This document shows positions 15,201-30,200 of a DNA stretch of 64,000 bases, one piece after another. The notes beneath the pieces were generated by a model, which had not been told where the DNA came from, did not search any database, and worked only from the letters and a program-made list of their open reading frames with translations. Source of the stretch: Molanna angustata (lineage: Eukaryota; Arthropoda; Insecta; Trichoptera; Molannidae); the NCBI GenBank assembly GCA_963576475.1, contig OY754981.1:29364132-29428131 (forward strand). The letters run 5' to 3'. A program made the translations under genes and the position numbers. The first letter of the stretch is position 1. Each line of letters begins with the position of its first letter.

Positions 15201-18200
15201 TGTATAATTGTTCTGTGGTCTAATAAAATAGCAAGCAACATACCGTAGAATACTATAGAAATGTTTCACAATTTGTATAATTGTTCTGTGGTCTAATAAA
15301 ATAGCAAGCAACATACCGTAGAATACTATATATAGAATATTATGTAAATTAATATAAATCTACATTTGTGTGTTTCAGAATAACAATCGTCAGAGTGCAC
15401 AAGAGAGACTGTTTGGAACACCTCGTAGCAGTGAAGCTGATGGAAGTAATCCCGTCAACGGTCCAGGAACCATTCCCAGCGCTGGAGGAACTCCAGATAA
15501 ACAGAATCCCAACGCTCAAGGTTCCTTGGACCGCTACAGACATCACAATAACAACTCTGTGAGTTGATATTTTATTTTTTGTTTTTTCTTATGTTGTATA
15601 ACTAATACTTAGACTAGAGACTGCTCCCAATATAACACAGGGACTATCCCTTGCATATTGGAGAGCAAAAAAATTATCTGACAGCAAAACATGAGAGGGT
15701 GTCAATGGAATGGATGTAAATACATATATGTGCACAAAAGATAAATGTGTTTATTGTGCCCCCGTCTATTGTTGATGTGTACATGAACCTACTATCATCG
15801 TATATTGTGATATCTGTTTCCTTTATTTTAAATGTTATTTCTGTTGCAAAAGTTAAGGTAAGTATGTTTAGCTTGGCTCGCATAGCTGAGGTCGTTTTCA
15901 TACAAGTATGCAGACCGCAAACTATGTGAGCTAGTATGAAAAATTACCCCAGCTATGCGAGCTAAGCTAAACTAACTTACCTTAACTTTTGGTCCTGCAA
16001 CCTGCTTTATTGTAAAATTTATATAGTTACATTATAAATAAATGTTCTTTTTACAACAGGTTTTATTTTTTTTTCCCGATTTCAGAATTCATATGACAGT
16101 ATGTCATCGTATGATTCATATGGTCCCAACGGATTGGCAAACACTGCCTTGTCATTGGCTAATTCAAGACTTGGACCCAATGCTCCCGACGATCTCAAAG
16201 TTGGTCCCAGAACTGATAGGTATGTCATATTTATATTATCTTTATTGAAACTTGCATGTCCATATCTGTGACAGTTTCAATGTTGCACCGATCAGATAAC
16301 CGAGAACAGATTGAGATGGTATAGACACATCATGAGACTACCATAGGATATGATAAAAAGAACGATAACATAGAGGTGGGATCCAGAAGACCAGATAGAA
16401 CATTGACCACTTGGATGTCCTTCAAACCAGAAGGACTTGGAAGATGAGGATTAGGAGAGCGAACCCCAAGTTAATGGGACAAAGGCAAGGGCAAAGAAGA
16501 AGAATATTATGAGTTTTCAGTATAATAATTTTTTGTTTCGCATGGAATTCAATAACATCAATAGAAAGTTCTTAATAATTCTGATTTTTCAATCCTTATT
16601 GTAATGTAAAGTCGTTATCCTGATTTGTGCTGTGTCATTATCCTGATTTTTCAAACCTTGTTATTATTTTTATTGCACATGACATTATTTTATTTTAGGA
16701 AGTGTGTGAGTGTGTATGAAAAAGTTCTGAATTTCTTTGTCCCATTATACTAATATCAGTTTAATTAAAATAATGTTTGATAATTTTTCCCATTTATTAG
16801 GATTTTCGTTTATAGCGGTTAGACATAGTGAATTATTTTTAACTATAACTTCTTGTTCTTTTTTAAATTCAAATTGTCTATTAAGCTTTCATTGTAACAA
16901 TTATTAGAAGCTAACGTTTTAATTATATTTAATTCATCTAGATATTTACTATGACTCTGTGGTAATTGTGATTTAGTGAGTAAAGTAGATAGTTTACGTG
17001 AAATAGGCCCGGTATTACAGTCGGCCCTCAACTCATTGAGTTTGTTAAACTCAAGATTAATGTTTAGGGGAGATTGAATCCATTTCCATATTACAGTGCA
17101 ATTTGACATGTCAGTTACTAAATCTTCAATTATAGACATATTTTACTTATTCTGTGGTTATTATCGGTCAAATTTTAAATAACCTCAGATAATACGAACT
17201 ACAAAAGGGACACTACGACTTGAAATACTATTGTTTTATTATCCAACATGGTAAATTTTTTTTTTTCACCAAATAATGCTTTTAAATGCCCATGTTCATT
17301 TCAATATGGCTGTCAGTTTGTTTTGTTGTGTGGCGCCACCGTCGATACAACTAACGCCTCTAGTGATAGAACACTGAAACTACACTCATTGCCTAATGCC
17401 TCTAGTGATAGAACACTGAAACTATACGCATTGCCTAGCAATGACAGTTGACTCACCGTTAAGTACTTAATCCGCCAGAAACATTAAATATTTGTCGTTT
17501 TAGTGACGTATTTGAGGGAAGATTAGGCCTAAACGTACACTGTAATACGCTATATTTTTGTAAAACTTGAGTTTTACAAAAATATAGCGTACTGAGACTG
17601 AGACTGTAATACCGGTCCATAATGCATTGGAGATGCTACAACAAATATTACTCGAATTATTAAAAGAATGTTGTTAAACTTACACAAGGACTATCCCTAG
17701 CATATTGGAGAGCTAAAACTTAACTGACAGCAAAATATAAGTGTCGATGGTATAGATGTGTCCTGTTGTCAAACCTACTCTCATAATAAAATCCATGTAT
17801 AAATTAATTAATAATTTAACTTTATTAAGTAATCTCTTATACTAAAACTGAAGTAATCCAAAGAGACTAATTTTATTCATTTTTTCAATACAGTAACAAC
17901 ACATACGAAGCAAAGCCAGTTTCGAGTCCAGCCCACCGCCACTCTTCGGGTCTTTTGATGGACAGCACTCTATCTGGTGGTCCAGTAGTTCCTCCGGGCC
18001 AGCAGGGTCAGTACTCCTCTGGTCAGTACGGCACCAGCCAGGGTCCCGGGCAGTCTCCCTACGGAGGACAGGGGGGGCCTTACAACATGGCAGGGAGAGG
18101 GGAGCAGTATGGTAGGGGAGGAGGAGGGGGTGCTATGCCACCACAGACAAGACAACATCAGTCCTCGGGAGACTATAGCAAATATACCAGGTATCATTTT

Positions 18201-21200
18201 TGAATACACACAGTTTTGTTGAAAGTTTTTAACTCTAAAGATTTAGTTTTAAAATAATTTCACAGATGTCACTGATTCATATGCTCAAATTTAACCCAGA
18301 TAATCCTGAAACTTTTTTTTGTTCGAAAATTCTTGATTTTCGAATATATGGTAATTTGTGATAAAAAAATAAGGTCCTAGATGAAGAAAAACAAAAATGT
18401 TTTTTTGTTTTTGATTTATTGCAAAAAGAAAAGTGTACCACCTATTACAGTATTCATCATGAAAAAGCTGAGCGTCTCGTTAAGTTTTTTTTAGATATAA
18501 AATAAACAAATATATTGGACACTGGCGAACTTATTGCCATTAGGCAATTTTTTCTTCTCCAACCAACCAGATTACAAAGTATTACAAAATTATTCTTATA
18601 TGTAGGTACAAAATAATTATAGCGAAAAACAAAAAAAAGTAAAATAAAAATTATTCTTCTTTTTCATGATATTTAATGAAATAATCAACGTGTAATGCCA
18701 CATCACATTTTCTACACTTGTAGAACGATGTTTTGTGACATACTCTACATCGTGTTGCTTTATTCTGCTTGACAGCAAAATGATCCATTCTATCGTATCG
18801 TGAATCATGATTTTCCAAGACTGATGGTCTCGCCCTTTTTCTTGGATTTGCACTTTGTAGAATTTGTAAAACATCCCGTCTTCCAATTTTCCACCTTGGT
18901 ATCGATGGAGTTGGCAAACATTTTGTATTGAAGCATCAAGCAGGAAAGTTATTAGACAAAAATACCATTTCTTTCCACGTATACCAATCTGTATAAACCT
19001 ATATTTTAGTCACATCTGTCTACTCCTCCCATTCCTTTATTATAAACTGCATTTGGTTGTTTCACAGTTATTTTCTTTTTATGCGTTTGGGAATATCTTG
19101 AAACCATGTGGAATGGGTCACTTGCTACAGCATTTGATGCGACTGTGACAACATTATTGTCGTGCCAACGAGTTACTGATATGGATCTAACGAGAGTAAC
19201 CTTTTGATCAGATGCACCACGTGATTCATTCTTCATATCTTTAATTGATAATATATACCCATTTGAGGTAGCACCTACCCACATTTTGTACCCATATCGT
19301 ATGGGCTTATTCCTAATGAACTGTTTACATCCATGCTTCCCAAAATATTCCTCCATAGACTCATCGACACTGTGGTTTTCATGATGAGGAGCATTATCTT
19401 GCATTTTTTTTATTTAAATAACTGAATAATGGTCTCATTTTTGCGAAATGATCATTTTGGTTTAATTGTGTATTGTCACAACAATGAATATTTGACATTA
19501 TGCAATTAAAACGATCTCTAGATAGAGCTGCTGCTACGAGATCATTTTTTGTATCAGGTGTATTTTCCCAATAAAGGCGTCTTCTAGGTAATGTCACATA
19601 GCCATTCAGAAGAAGAATTCCAAAAAACGATTTGAGTTCCTCTTTGGTGATATTGGCTTCTTTATTTTTTTGAAATGCATATTTATTAGAAAAATTTAGT
19701 AACATTTCCATCAAATTGTTGTCAAAGAAATGTTCAAATAATGTAAGTGGTGGCCAAGATTCCATTGTCTCAGGTTGAAATTCTCTATTTCTCCATATAT
19801 ATGACTCATTCTTTCTTACATGTAATGAACGTGACTCTTGAACATCGTCACTAGTTGTTCCAATAACATCTTCTATTTCATCAGAATTTTGACGAATCAC
19901 CATTTCTGCTGGAGCTCATAACTGAGATCCCGGTAACTGATATGGGGACATTTGTTCTTCATCCCCTGAATCTTCATCAGTATTATAAACACATGCATTT
20001 TCTGGAGGAAGCATTAATATATTGACACATCTTTCTTTCTCAATTTCTTCGTCATCCTCTTATAAGAGTGTCAATATTTCGTCAACAGTTAATGATGATC
20101 TAAAAATAAAAAAAATATAGGTTGAAAAAATATTAATTATAAACAAAATCATAATACAAAAAATATATATATATCTAACATTTAACACATTTCACTTTTG
20201 TACTGTATACACCACTGTTTGTACTGTGTATTATCCTATTGTACGTTTAAACATACACTATTGTTTCAGAAGTTATAACTACCCTAAACTGTAAGCGAAG
20301 TTAATTTTAATCATACAGTAATATTAATTAATCATTTTCATATATACATTACAAAAATGAAGTTAATAATTGTAACATTTTAAAAATTATTTACCTTTTA
20401 TGAACTGAAGGTGGTATCGACATCTTTGCAAAATAAGTATCAATTAAACAAACTCCAAAAACACGGAAATTAACAGCGACAACCTGTTGCAAACTGTTGT
20501 AAGTAAAGTGAGAAAGTATTATCTTAGCATTAGAAATACACTAGCGACATCACCGATAGAAAAATAAACTAAGAGTACATATTGTCAATTTAACGTGTGA
20601 CACTGCAAGTGTTGGAAAAATCGTACAATAGGATCATCTGGGTTAATAAATAATTTTGACTCTCAGATGGTTGCGTATTTTGATGAATCCCACGAGACAT
20701 TTGAAATGTGTAGGTATTAATTCATACCATCTTGGCATTTCCCACAATGCGGGGTAACCAGTAACAGGTATGTGGGTGTGCATTGCATTATAAAATGAAG
20801 CATGACTCATGCTTGAATTCCCACACAAATAGCATTATCATACCTAAAAAGGCAACAGGCAGGATCGGTATAAGCTATATTTTCAATAATTTTTAGCCAT
20901 GATATATTAAAGCATTATATTGCCTATGTACATAAATAAAAAAAATTATATTTCGAACGTCATCTCCTTTTCACACAGGGTTATCGAAATACGCAATCAC
21001 CTAGTTACGTATTTCGATAACCCTGAATAGCATTTTGTAGAAGAGCAATTTAATGGTTCAAAATTCATCTAAATTTCACAAATATATTTATCATAATAGT
21101 AGTTTAATATATTTATGTATACATCATCATTTTTATATCCCTAATGAGATAGGCAGAGATATAATAGTGCAAATAATGTATTAAGTAACAGTTTTTCATA

Positions 21201-24200
21201 GATTCCAACTCTATCAGATTTCGTGTAGTTATGAATTTATAATAGTTTTCTCGTCGATAACTCTACTTTTTGTTTTGTCAGTGGTAAGATGAACAGCGGA
21301 GGTACGATGGACTACAACGGAAGTGTTGGTAAAGCTGGTGGTGCAGCCATATATAAGCCAGTTCCTCCTCCCAAACCAAAGCACTATCGTCCTCCTCCAG
21401 TTGTTGGAAGTTCTGATACACCACCCACTCCACCCACTCCTCAGCATGCTAAGAGCTACAGTGTTGGAAATGGGGTAAATATCATTTCACCAATCATTAT
21501 AGGCCATCATAAAATAATTTATATTATATACAGTATAATAGGAGTTTATTATTTAATCTGTTTACACTGCTCTAAATAAATATTAGAATATCCTGAATGA
21601 CATAATACCTACAACATATAATTCTGCAGGGCTACTCGCAGTGGTGTAGTTAGAAATTCAGGGCCCTTATGACATAATACCTACAACATATAATTCTGCA
21701 GAGCTACTCGCAGTGGTGTAGTTAGAAATTCAGGGCCCTTATGCAATAATTATCTAAGAACCCCCCTAACATATTTTTAAATAAGAAATTAAATCAGAGC
21801 GGTTAGCGCACTGGATTAGTGATCCACTGGTCGCGAGTTCGAATTCTGCCACGACCAATTTCATTCACTTATAGCAAAAGCTAATTTAGGGAATGTATGA
21901 GTATGTATATGTACTTGTTTCAAGGACATATTCATTCTTTAAAAAAATGTTTGTTAAAAATAAATAATTTCATAATTGAACAAATAATAAATAAATTCAA
22001 TATTTGAGAAATCACAAACAAGTTTTACAAGGCCTATTTTTAATCACAATTATTTTAATTTTGCATATTCTGTTTGAACTTTCGATATTTTGAGTCACTT
22101 TTTTAACCACATCACAGACTAGGAATTGCATTAAAGATGGTTTGTATCTCAAGAAACTTGTTTATAAAAAATTATTTGAATGAAATAAACTTTCAGGGCA
22201 TGGAGATGAATGGAAGATCGATGCACGGGGGAGTGAATCCAGGTAATCCGGGAGTTCAGAACGGATATGGGGGTTCACCGGGAAGGGGTCCATCTTGGCA
22301 GAATTCGCAACAATCTCAACATGCACATTCAATGTCTCATCCATACCATCATCCACATCAGGTAATTTATCCATTGAATCTTTTTGTATCTTCATTCTCC
22401 TTGGCCTCATAACCGAGAATGGTGGCAACACTCAATCACCCGCTGAATGGATTGACTCCAGGGCTGTCTTGGGTAGATCAAAAAGCTTCAGTGATTGAAG
22501 ATCCTGTGGTAGACTCGACAAGGTCGCTCCATCAGGTCGGTGAGGGACCTTTGGATCTTCTACCCCCCACACCTCCCATACGATGAGCTTCTTGAAGTTT
22601 TTTATTGTGTGGAAAGCTTTGAATAAAATAAACAAGACTTGATAGTTGTAAAATAATAAGTCTTCAGTTATGCACAGTTGTAAGTAAAATACACCGTTTT
22701 TAGAAAGAAAATCAAACAGATTTGACCTTGTTATGTCCTATTCTGATTCGTTTCAGAGTACGAAAACGTCTGTTACCAAAGGGCGACCGTGGATAAAAGG
22801 ATTTTATATGCGCGCTGTGACGTAATGAGTACCATATAAATGCAAGCACTTTTTTACATTTCTCATGTACTAAAAATCAGATAGATAAATTTAGACGAAT
22901 CAGAATTGGACATAATAGGCATGATGACTAATTTTGAAAAACTATCTCACGATGTTTTTACGCATTCACTGTTTTCAAATATATATACATTTCTACATAA
23001 AATAAAGGTTTAGTAGCAAAAATCGCCATTTTAAAATCAAATTTGACATTTACGCCAAAAAAAGCTTGTAGTATCATGGCGGCTGCCGACCCTGACGGTG
23101 ACGTCATGGTATCGTAAACTGCATATCACTACTATATGTAATATATGTGTTCTAAGACGATTTGTGTATTTATAATCAATTCAAAAGTGCATAAGTGTTG
23201 TGCGGTCCCTAAATGTACAAACACGACGAAAAAAACACCTACTGAGGTATTTGTTTTCGTCCCACGCGAAAAAAAAGAGAAATAAGTGATTAAATTTCGC
23301 ACGGCGAGACACAAGTGAATTTTATTAAGTACGCGTTTACAATGAAGTACAGTATTTGTTCCCCCACTTTTAGCTCTCAATAATATAATATTTACCATTA
23401 TTTAGGCAATAAGCATATAAAGAACTTCATTAATGTCCAAACGTCAAAATAGGCCATCATAAGTTTCCCGCGTATGTTTTTAGCTTATGAACACATAATG
23501 TAGAGAGAAGAAGGAGCATATTTTATCGATTTTCGAGATGTAAGTTGTATTTAAATTACAGATAAATAAAGTACTTATATGTACTTATTATTAAGTTTTT
23601 ACGTTTCGAAATTCTGATGAACAAAAGTCTTTGTTCGACGCAAAGAAATATCCGACCATCAAAAGTTCCATTCTAGTTAAGAGTAGTTAAGACAGGCAGA
23701 AAAATAACTACTATGGCTGCTATTGCTAAAAATAACGATAGCAGATAAATATAGCTTGTTATGAACACAATACAAATAACGAGCGCTATGTAATAATTCG
23801 TATGCTGCTAAAATTGTAACGATGTTTTAAAACGCATGCTTCGCGTAATCGCCGTCGTTTCGCAAATCGCTTCATTGCATGAAAAAAATATAGCTTGCTA
23901 GTTTAGTTTGGCAGTGACCAGCATCATAACATGTCGAACGTTCGTCAGCTCACCATCGCGTGACAAAATTGTAGAATACTAAAACTAAATTAGTTTACCA
24001 TACGTTGCGAGCGTTCATTATTTATTTATTTATTCAATAAAAACTAAGTTACATACAAAATACAATTAACATAGGCCCGATATTACAGCCGGCCCTCAAC
24101 TCATTGAGTTTGCCAAACTCAAGATTAATGTTAAGGGGAGATTGAATCCATTTCCGTATTACAGTGCAATATGACATGTCAGTTACTAAATCTTCAATTA

Positions 24201-27200
24201 TAGACATATTTCACTTTTTCTGTGGTTATTATCTGTCAAATTTAAATAACCTCAAATAATACGAAATACAAAACGGGACGCTACGACTTTAAATACCATT
24301 GTTTTATTATCCAACATGGTAAATTTAATTTTTTTCACCAAAATAATGCTTTTAAATGCCCGTGTTCGTTTCAATACGGCTGTCAGTTTGTTTTGTTGTG
24401 TGGCGCCACCTTCGATACAACACTGAAACTACACACGTTGCCTAACGCCTCTAGTGATAGAAACTGAAACTACACGAGTTGCCTAGCAAATGACAGTTGA
24501 CTCACAGTTAAGTACTTAATCTGCCAGAAACGTTGAGTTAAATATTTGTCGTTTTAGTGACGTATTTGAGGGAAGATTAGGTCTAAACGGACACTGTAAT
24601 ACGCTATATTTTTGTAAAACTTGAGTTTAGCTCTTAAACTGACACTGTTATACCGGCCCATAGTGTCCCCCGATAGGTAGGCGAGTATCTAGGTAAATTG
24701 AAACTATTTGCTTTGATGAATACTTGTTCCATTTATATTTAATTTGTTTTAGTTTTAAGTATCTAATTAAAATATTAATATATCGATAACACCAAAATAA
24801 ACATAGTCCAGACCGACAATTAATGCGTATATTGTATTGAAGACTATCAGAAGAATTGACGCGACCATACTGTGACGTCGTGCGCTCTGATTGTTTTTTC
24901 TCATAAAATGGCGGACTAACACATTTTGTATTTTTATATTTATAATATTATTATTATTCACTCCTATAAATTAAAAAAAAAACATTTTTTAAATCTTTAT
25001 AACCTATTTTATTTTTTAAAATCATAATTTCAATGATTTTTTTCTTACAGTCATCACACCTATTACATATTTTAATATATTAATCATAATATGTATATGA
25101 ATCATAACAGTTATCCCATATGTATATTAGATTCATCATAATACATTGTGTATTTCCATTTCAACCTCATGTAACACTGTACAACTCCCACAAACAATAT
25201 AATTACATCATTTTATTTTATAATCAAGCAATGAAAGCCACCAAGTTATTTATTTCTGAAACGTTAAATATTCTCCACCACGTTACAATACTCGGTGCGT
25301 GTTATAACAGATGCGTCAACGATTCAATAGAGCGGATAGTGATATTATTTGGTTTATTGTCCTCCAAATAAATCAATAAATAAAAATAGCATGTTAAAAA
25401 TAAGCAGCATATTCCATATAGCTTGTTATGAAAAAAATAGCCATTTCGAACAACACAACAGTTGACAGTAACAAACACAATTGACAGTGACAATATGGTG
25501 ACGTCATGCGCTCTGATTGGTGTTTCACATAAAATGGCGGACAAACATATTTTGTATTTTTATTTTAATAATATTAAAATTATTCGCTCTTTTAAAATGA
25601 AAATAAATATATTTTTTCAAATCTTTATAACATATTTTATCTAATAAAATCATAATTTCAATGATTTTTTCTTACTGTCATCACGCCTATTGTCAACTAA
25701 AAATATTACCATGTATAATGTCAGCCACTGGCATTATTCCAAAATCGTTTAGCTGTAATTTATAATCAATGAAAACACAAATATTGTTATTTTAGTTATT
25801 TATTATTTATTTTATGTACAAGTGCACAAACGCGGATTTATTGCCATAAGTACAATTTCTTCCAACCAACCAAAGGGTACGGAAGGATATTGAAGGAATA
25901 TTCAGGAACTATTTGACAGATATTGTTTTATATATTTTTTTTTCAATGTTTGAAACTGTCACTTCATGATAGAACTCCATAATCAACTAGAATTATGAAA
26001 AAATATATTTAATTTTAAGTTCTACTTAATTTTTTCCGCAAACGCAACTTCCATTCACCGGTATCGCTCTGTGCTAAGCATCGTCAGAATGGATTGTTTT
26101 ATAGTTTACCTTTAAATATTTGTATGGATTGAAATGATGTAACTTCATTACTTAGGCCATTCCATAGTCTAGTTGACACAAGGAGAGTTAGTGTGGCACG
26201 TTCAGCAGATCGAAAGGGTAGGTCATGATTTTTAAAACTTGTAAAATAAATTAACGTTTTTCAAACATAAATACTTAATCGAATATTTTTATTATTGCAT
26301 ATGCGCAAACATTGGATTTTTTTCCCTGTCGGGAGTCAAAGATATTTTTTGACAGATTTTTAATTATCTCAATAGAGACGAAGTTGGAATATTTATTGTA
26401 GGAGAACCGGGAAATCAAGGCACCTACAGGGCTTACGACCTGTCATCGGCTGGTTTACGTGATCACTTTATGCGCTTGCGCAACGTTCACCAATTATGCC
26501 TTTTTTTTTTATTTTTTTATAAATACTTAGTAATAAATAGGGTTGATAGGTAGTATAGGTAACAATCTAATTTTCACGTTCAATTGAATTGATAATTATT
26601 GTTTACAGCAAAGTATGTATGGTGGATCTGGTCTTCCTCAAGCACCTCCATACAATGGTCCTCCACCCCATATGAGATCTCCGCCGCACGCCAACAACGC
26701 TCATGTCATTGGTTAGTCCCTAATAAATAATTTTGTATAACATTTTTTTTATTTTTGAAAAATGATTGTTTTGTTTTTTGCCACTCTAATAATCTTCTTT
26801 AATGTAGTGAATAATATGTTTATAAATGTATGTTTATATTCATTAATTTACTGGGTATTTAAAAAAAAAAACATGTCCTTTATAAACTAGAGATGTGCCG
26901 ACTATGACTTTGGCCGACTAGCCGATTAGTCGGTGGTAAAGAGGCCGAGTATTCGGCCAAGCCGATCAGGGTTTCGGGGGTATTTGGCAATTTAAGTGAA
27001 ACATCGTTTACAGCTGATGCGCGCGCAAATCGCAATCACCACCTGCGAACGTATCGGAACATGACTGGGAGGAATCGTCTGTGGTCAAACATTTAATCAT
27101 ACCACCTAACTGATTGATGTAACAGGGTTGGATGTCGGCATTTGATATGGTTGTTCATACTCATAGGTAGTATTTGCTGTTTTTCCCTGCCCAACACGAG

Positions 27201-30200
27201 ATATTATCATTTGGCACTGTTCACACTTGACTTTACGAGAATCATTGTCCAATTGGTCAAAAAATATCCATACACAAGACTTTCTTTTTGACTATATTAT
27301 ATTGTTTTATTAGTTGATTACCAAAGCAAAGGTTGCTTTACATTTCAAAATGTGTAAGACTTATTTTAAAATAAAAATATTAATAGACAATCAAGATTTA
27401 TATAAAATGTAATTCGTCCTATGTACATTTTATTCAGAAATACATACAGAATAAGAAGCCGGATAGTCGGCGCTCTTTGCCGACTAGTCGCCGACTACAA
27501 AAGTGGCCGGATAGTCAGCTTTACTGACTAGTCGGAACATCACTATTATAAACATATCTATTTTATAACATATTTTTTATGTAAAAACTATAATCTGTTA
27601 TGAAGAAAATTAAAAAACGAGGAGTTTTACAATTAGTTGTAGCAGATTGTAAAACCCCACAAAAAGGTACTTGTTTGCTTAAGATAATCAGTAAAATATA
27701 CTTTTTGTATACTATGCTTGGTTTTTAATTCTTCATTGTGGTGCTATAAATTAATTTTTACCTATTCTGTAATATTCTCTCTTACAGAGAATGTTCTTCT
27801 TTAATGGAGGTATTACAATCGTTCCAAGTACAATCAGCAAGATTATGGAATAGCCTTAGTCCGGATATTGCGTCGTCTAACTCACTTAGTATTTTCAAGA
27901 AAAAACTAAAGAAGGAATATTTATCCTTGAACACCTGATCCCGATTTCCTCTCCTGTCCTTACCATGTCCTTTTTATTGCTATGAATTATAATTTTTTTT
28001 TGTTTAATAGTATTTAAGTGTTATACGTATTTTATTTGATTTCTTTTACTCTTTTTAATTTGCTGTTGTACATACACAATGTTGTCATACTTTGTAATCT
28101 GGTTGGTTGGAAGAAATTGCCTAATGGCAATAAGCCCGCCAGTGTACAATTATATTTGTTTATATTATGTACAAGAAGATGTATAAATAAATAAACAATT
28201 GTGTCCAAATAATGAATCTTTGTAGAAATACAATTCACTTTTGTGAAGTACAAATTCACAATTATATATGTATAATACAGTTTTCAGTCAATAATTCAAT
28301 GTGTATTAATCAGGGTTAAAAGTCAAATGGTAGAATCAAAACCCTCATAATTACCCATATCATGGATATAATAATTGTCTTATGGAGTTCTATAATATCT
28401 TAACATTTTATAGAACTTCATAAGATAATTAGATGGGTCGATGGCAGAGCGGTTAGCGCGCTGGGCTAGTAATCCAGTGGTCGCGAGTTCGAATCCTGCC
28501 TCGACCGATTTCGTTCACCTATAGCACAAGCATTTATATGCTTATTTTAGGGAACGTGGGAAGATGTATATGTACTTGTTTAACAAGGACATGTTCATTT
28601 AAAAAAAAAAAAAAAAATATGGGTAAACATGGATGGTTTTAATTCTGCCGGTTGACCAGACTTGCCCCCCAGAATGAATCTTTATACCTTTTATATCTTT
28701 ATACTTTTCAGTTTGATTAGATTTTCATTACATGTCAAATAAATAAACAATAATAATAATCACTAATAAAATGAAATCAACTCTTTTAGTTTAATTGAAC
28801 AACCTTGTATTTAAAATAATTTAATCTTCCGATAAAATTTTCCTAGAAAATTATATAGATCTCTTATTATGAACATTATTATTTTTATAAAATTCTAAAA
28901 TATTGAATATTTTACATATTCTAATATGCATTATATTTACATAAATTTATTAACTTGTTTCCAATTGTACTTGTTTTCACAAGATAGTGTTTCAATTTCA
29001 GATTTAGCTGGTAGCCGAGAACAGAGAGGATCTGCCTTTGAACTTTATAGAAAACCACAACACATGCACAATATGAGGTAGGATTATTTAACCAAATAGT
29101 TTATGTGCACCGCACCTTATGTACATATATTATATGATAGATATTAAAATCAATTTAAAAATAAATTAATTTCACACTTTCTGTTGTAAATTTCACTGAT
29201 TAACAGAACTATGATTCAGGAGAAACCATGGTAAAGTTATCTAAAAACAGCGGTACTATTTCATAATCACAATCTTAGTCAATTCTTCTTATATTGATCA
29301 GTTTTTATTTGTTAATCATTAATAACTTACTATATATTTTTTACACTATAACTTGTTTTAAAGTGTATTACAATCTCAGGTTCAAATTTTATCTACATCC
29401 ATTAGGGTTTTTTGACCAGTTGCTGTATTACAGTGTTAACTAAATATGATTTTATAAAAATTATTTCAAGTGTAAATTTTGATTTTAAAATCCATAAATA
29501 TTTGTTACTACAAACACGTCCGTAGATGGAGTTTCTTCCAGAAGCTGGCTGACTTTGTTTTCGTAAATTTATTTTATATAATATTTTTGTTTCACACATT
29601 GTTTTGAATTAGGTATATTCGAAAAGGAATTTAAACACTTAGGATATTGGTTTTGAAGATGTCTTTTGTAAAATTATTTCACATGTACAGGGATAAAGTA
29701 TACATTTGCATGCTTGTCTTCATAGTCCCTTGCTCTAACATGCAAACACTCATTGCTTAAAACTAACTAACATAAATATTGTATGGGAGATTATATATCG
29801 TTAGTTTAGCGCTCATGCTGTAACATTATTGTCCATATCGTTTAGTGTAATGTTCATTTATATTACTTAGTTATTCCTCATTCTGTTGGAAGACATTGTT
29901 TATATAATATATCGTATCATATTTGGACTTGGTGGTTTTTTTTTTTAACATAAAATTGCACTTTTATCTTGAGCGGGTTTTGGCTGATGTGTCTGCATCT
30001 TAGTGCATTCATTATACACATTTTAATTATTCAAAAGAGAGACAAAAAGATTTTTAACAAAATTGATTATTAAAGTTACGTCCATTCAAATCAATTCATT
30101 ATTGTAATTTTGGATTTGTTTCTTTCTGTGTTGATTAATTGAAGTGTGCATAATAATAGTTGGGGATATTTAAAATTTTACTGTAACTTTTTTACATTTA

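Larger units (their letters stand above)
18291..20646 (-). mobile_element. piggyBac-type transposon inserted in pyd intron
   Basis: Flanked by TTAA at 18291-18294 and 20643-20646, the piggyBac target duplication. The terminal inverted repeats are CCCAGATAATCCT (18295-18307) and AGGATCATCTGGG (20630-20642), with one mismatch between them. The 2.35-kb body encodes a decayed piggyBac transposase on the minus strand. The element lies antisense in the 3.1-kb intron between exons 17894-18190 and 21282-21474. Confidence 0.95.

Noticed and set aside
28436..28510. Functional tRNA-Thr (AGT) gene
   Set aside because: The same head occurs in several copies followed by a shared body and A tail, and the acceptor arm does not close well. 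It is a SINE.
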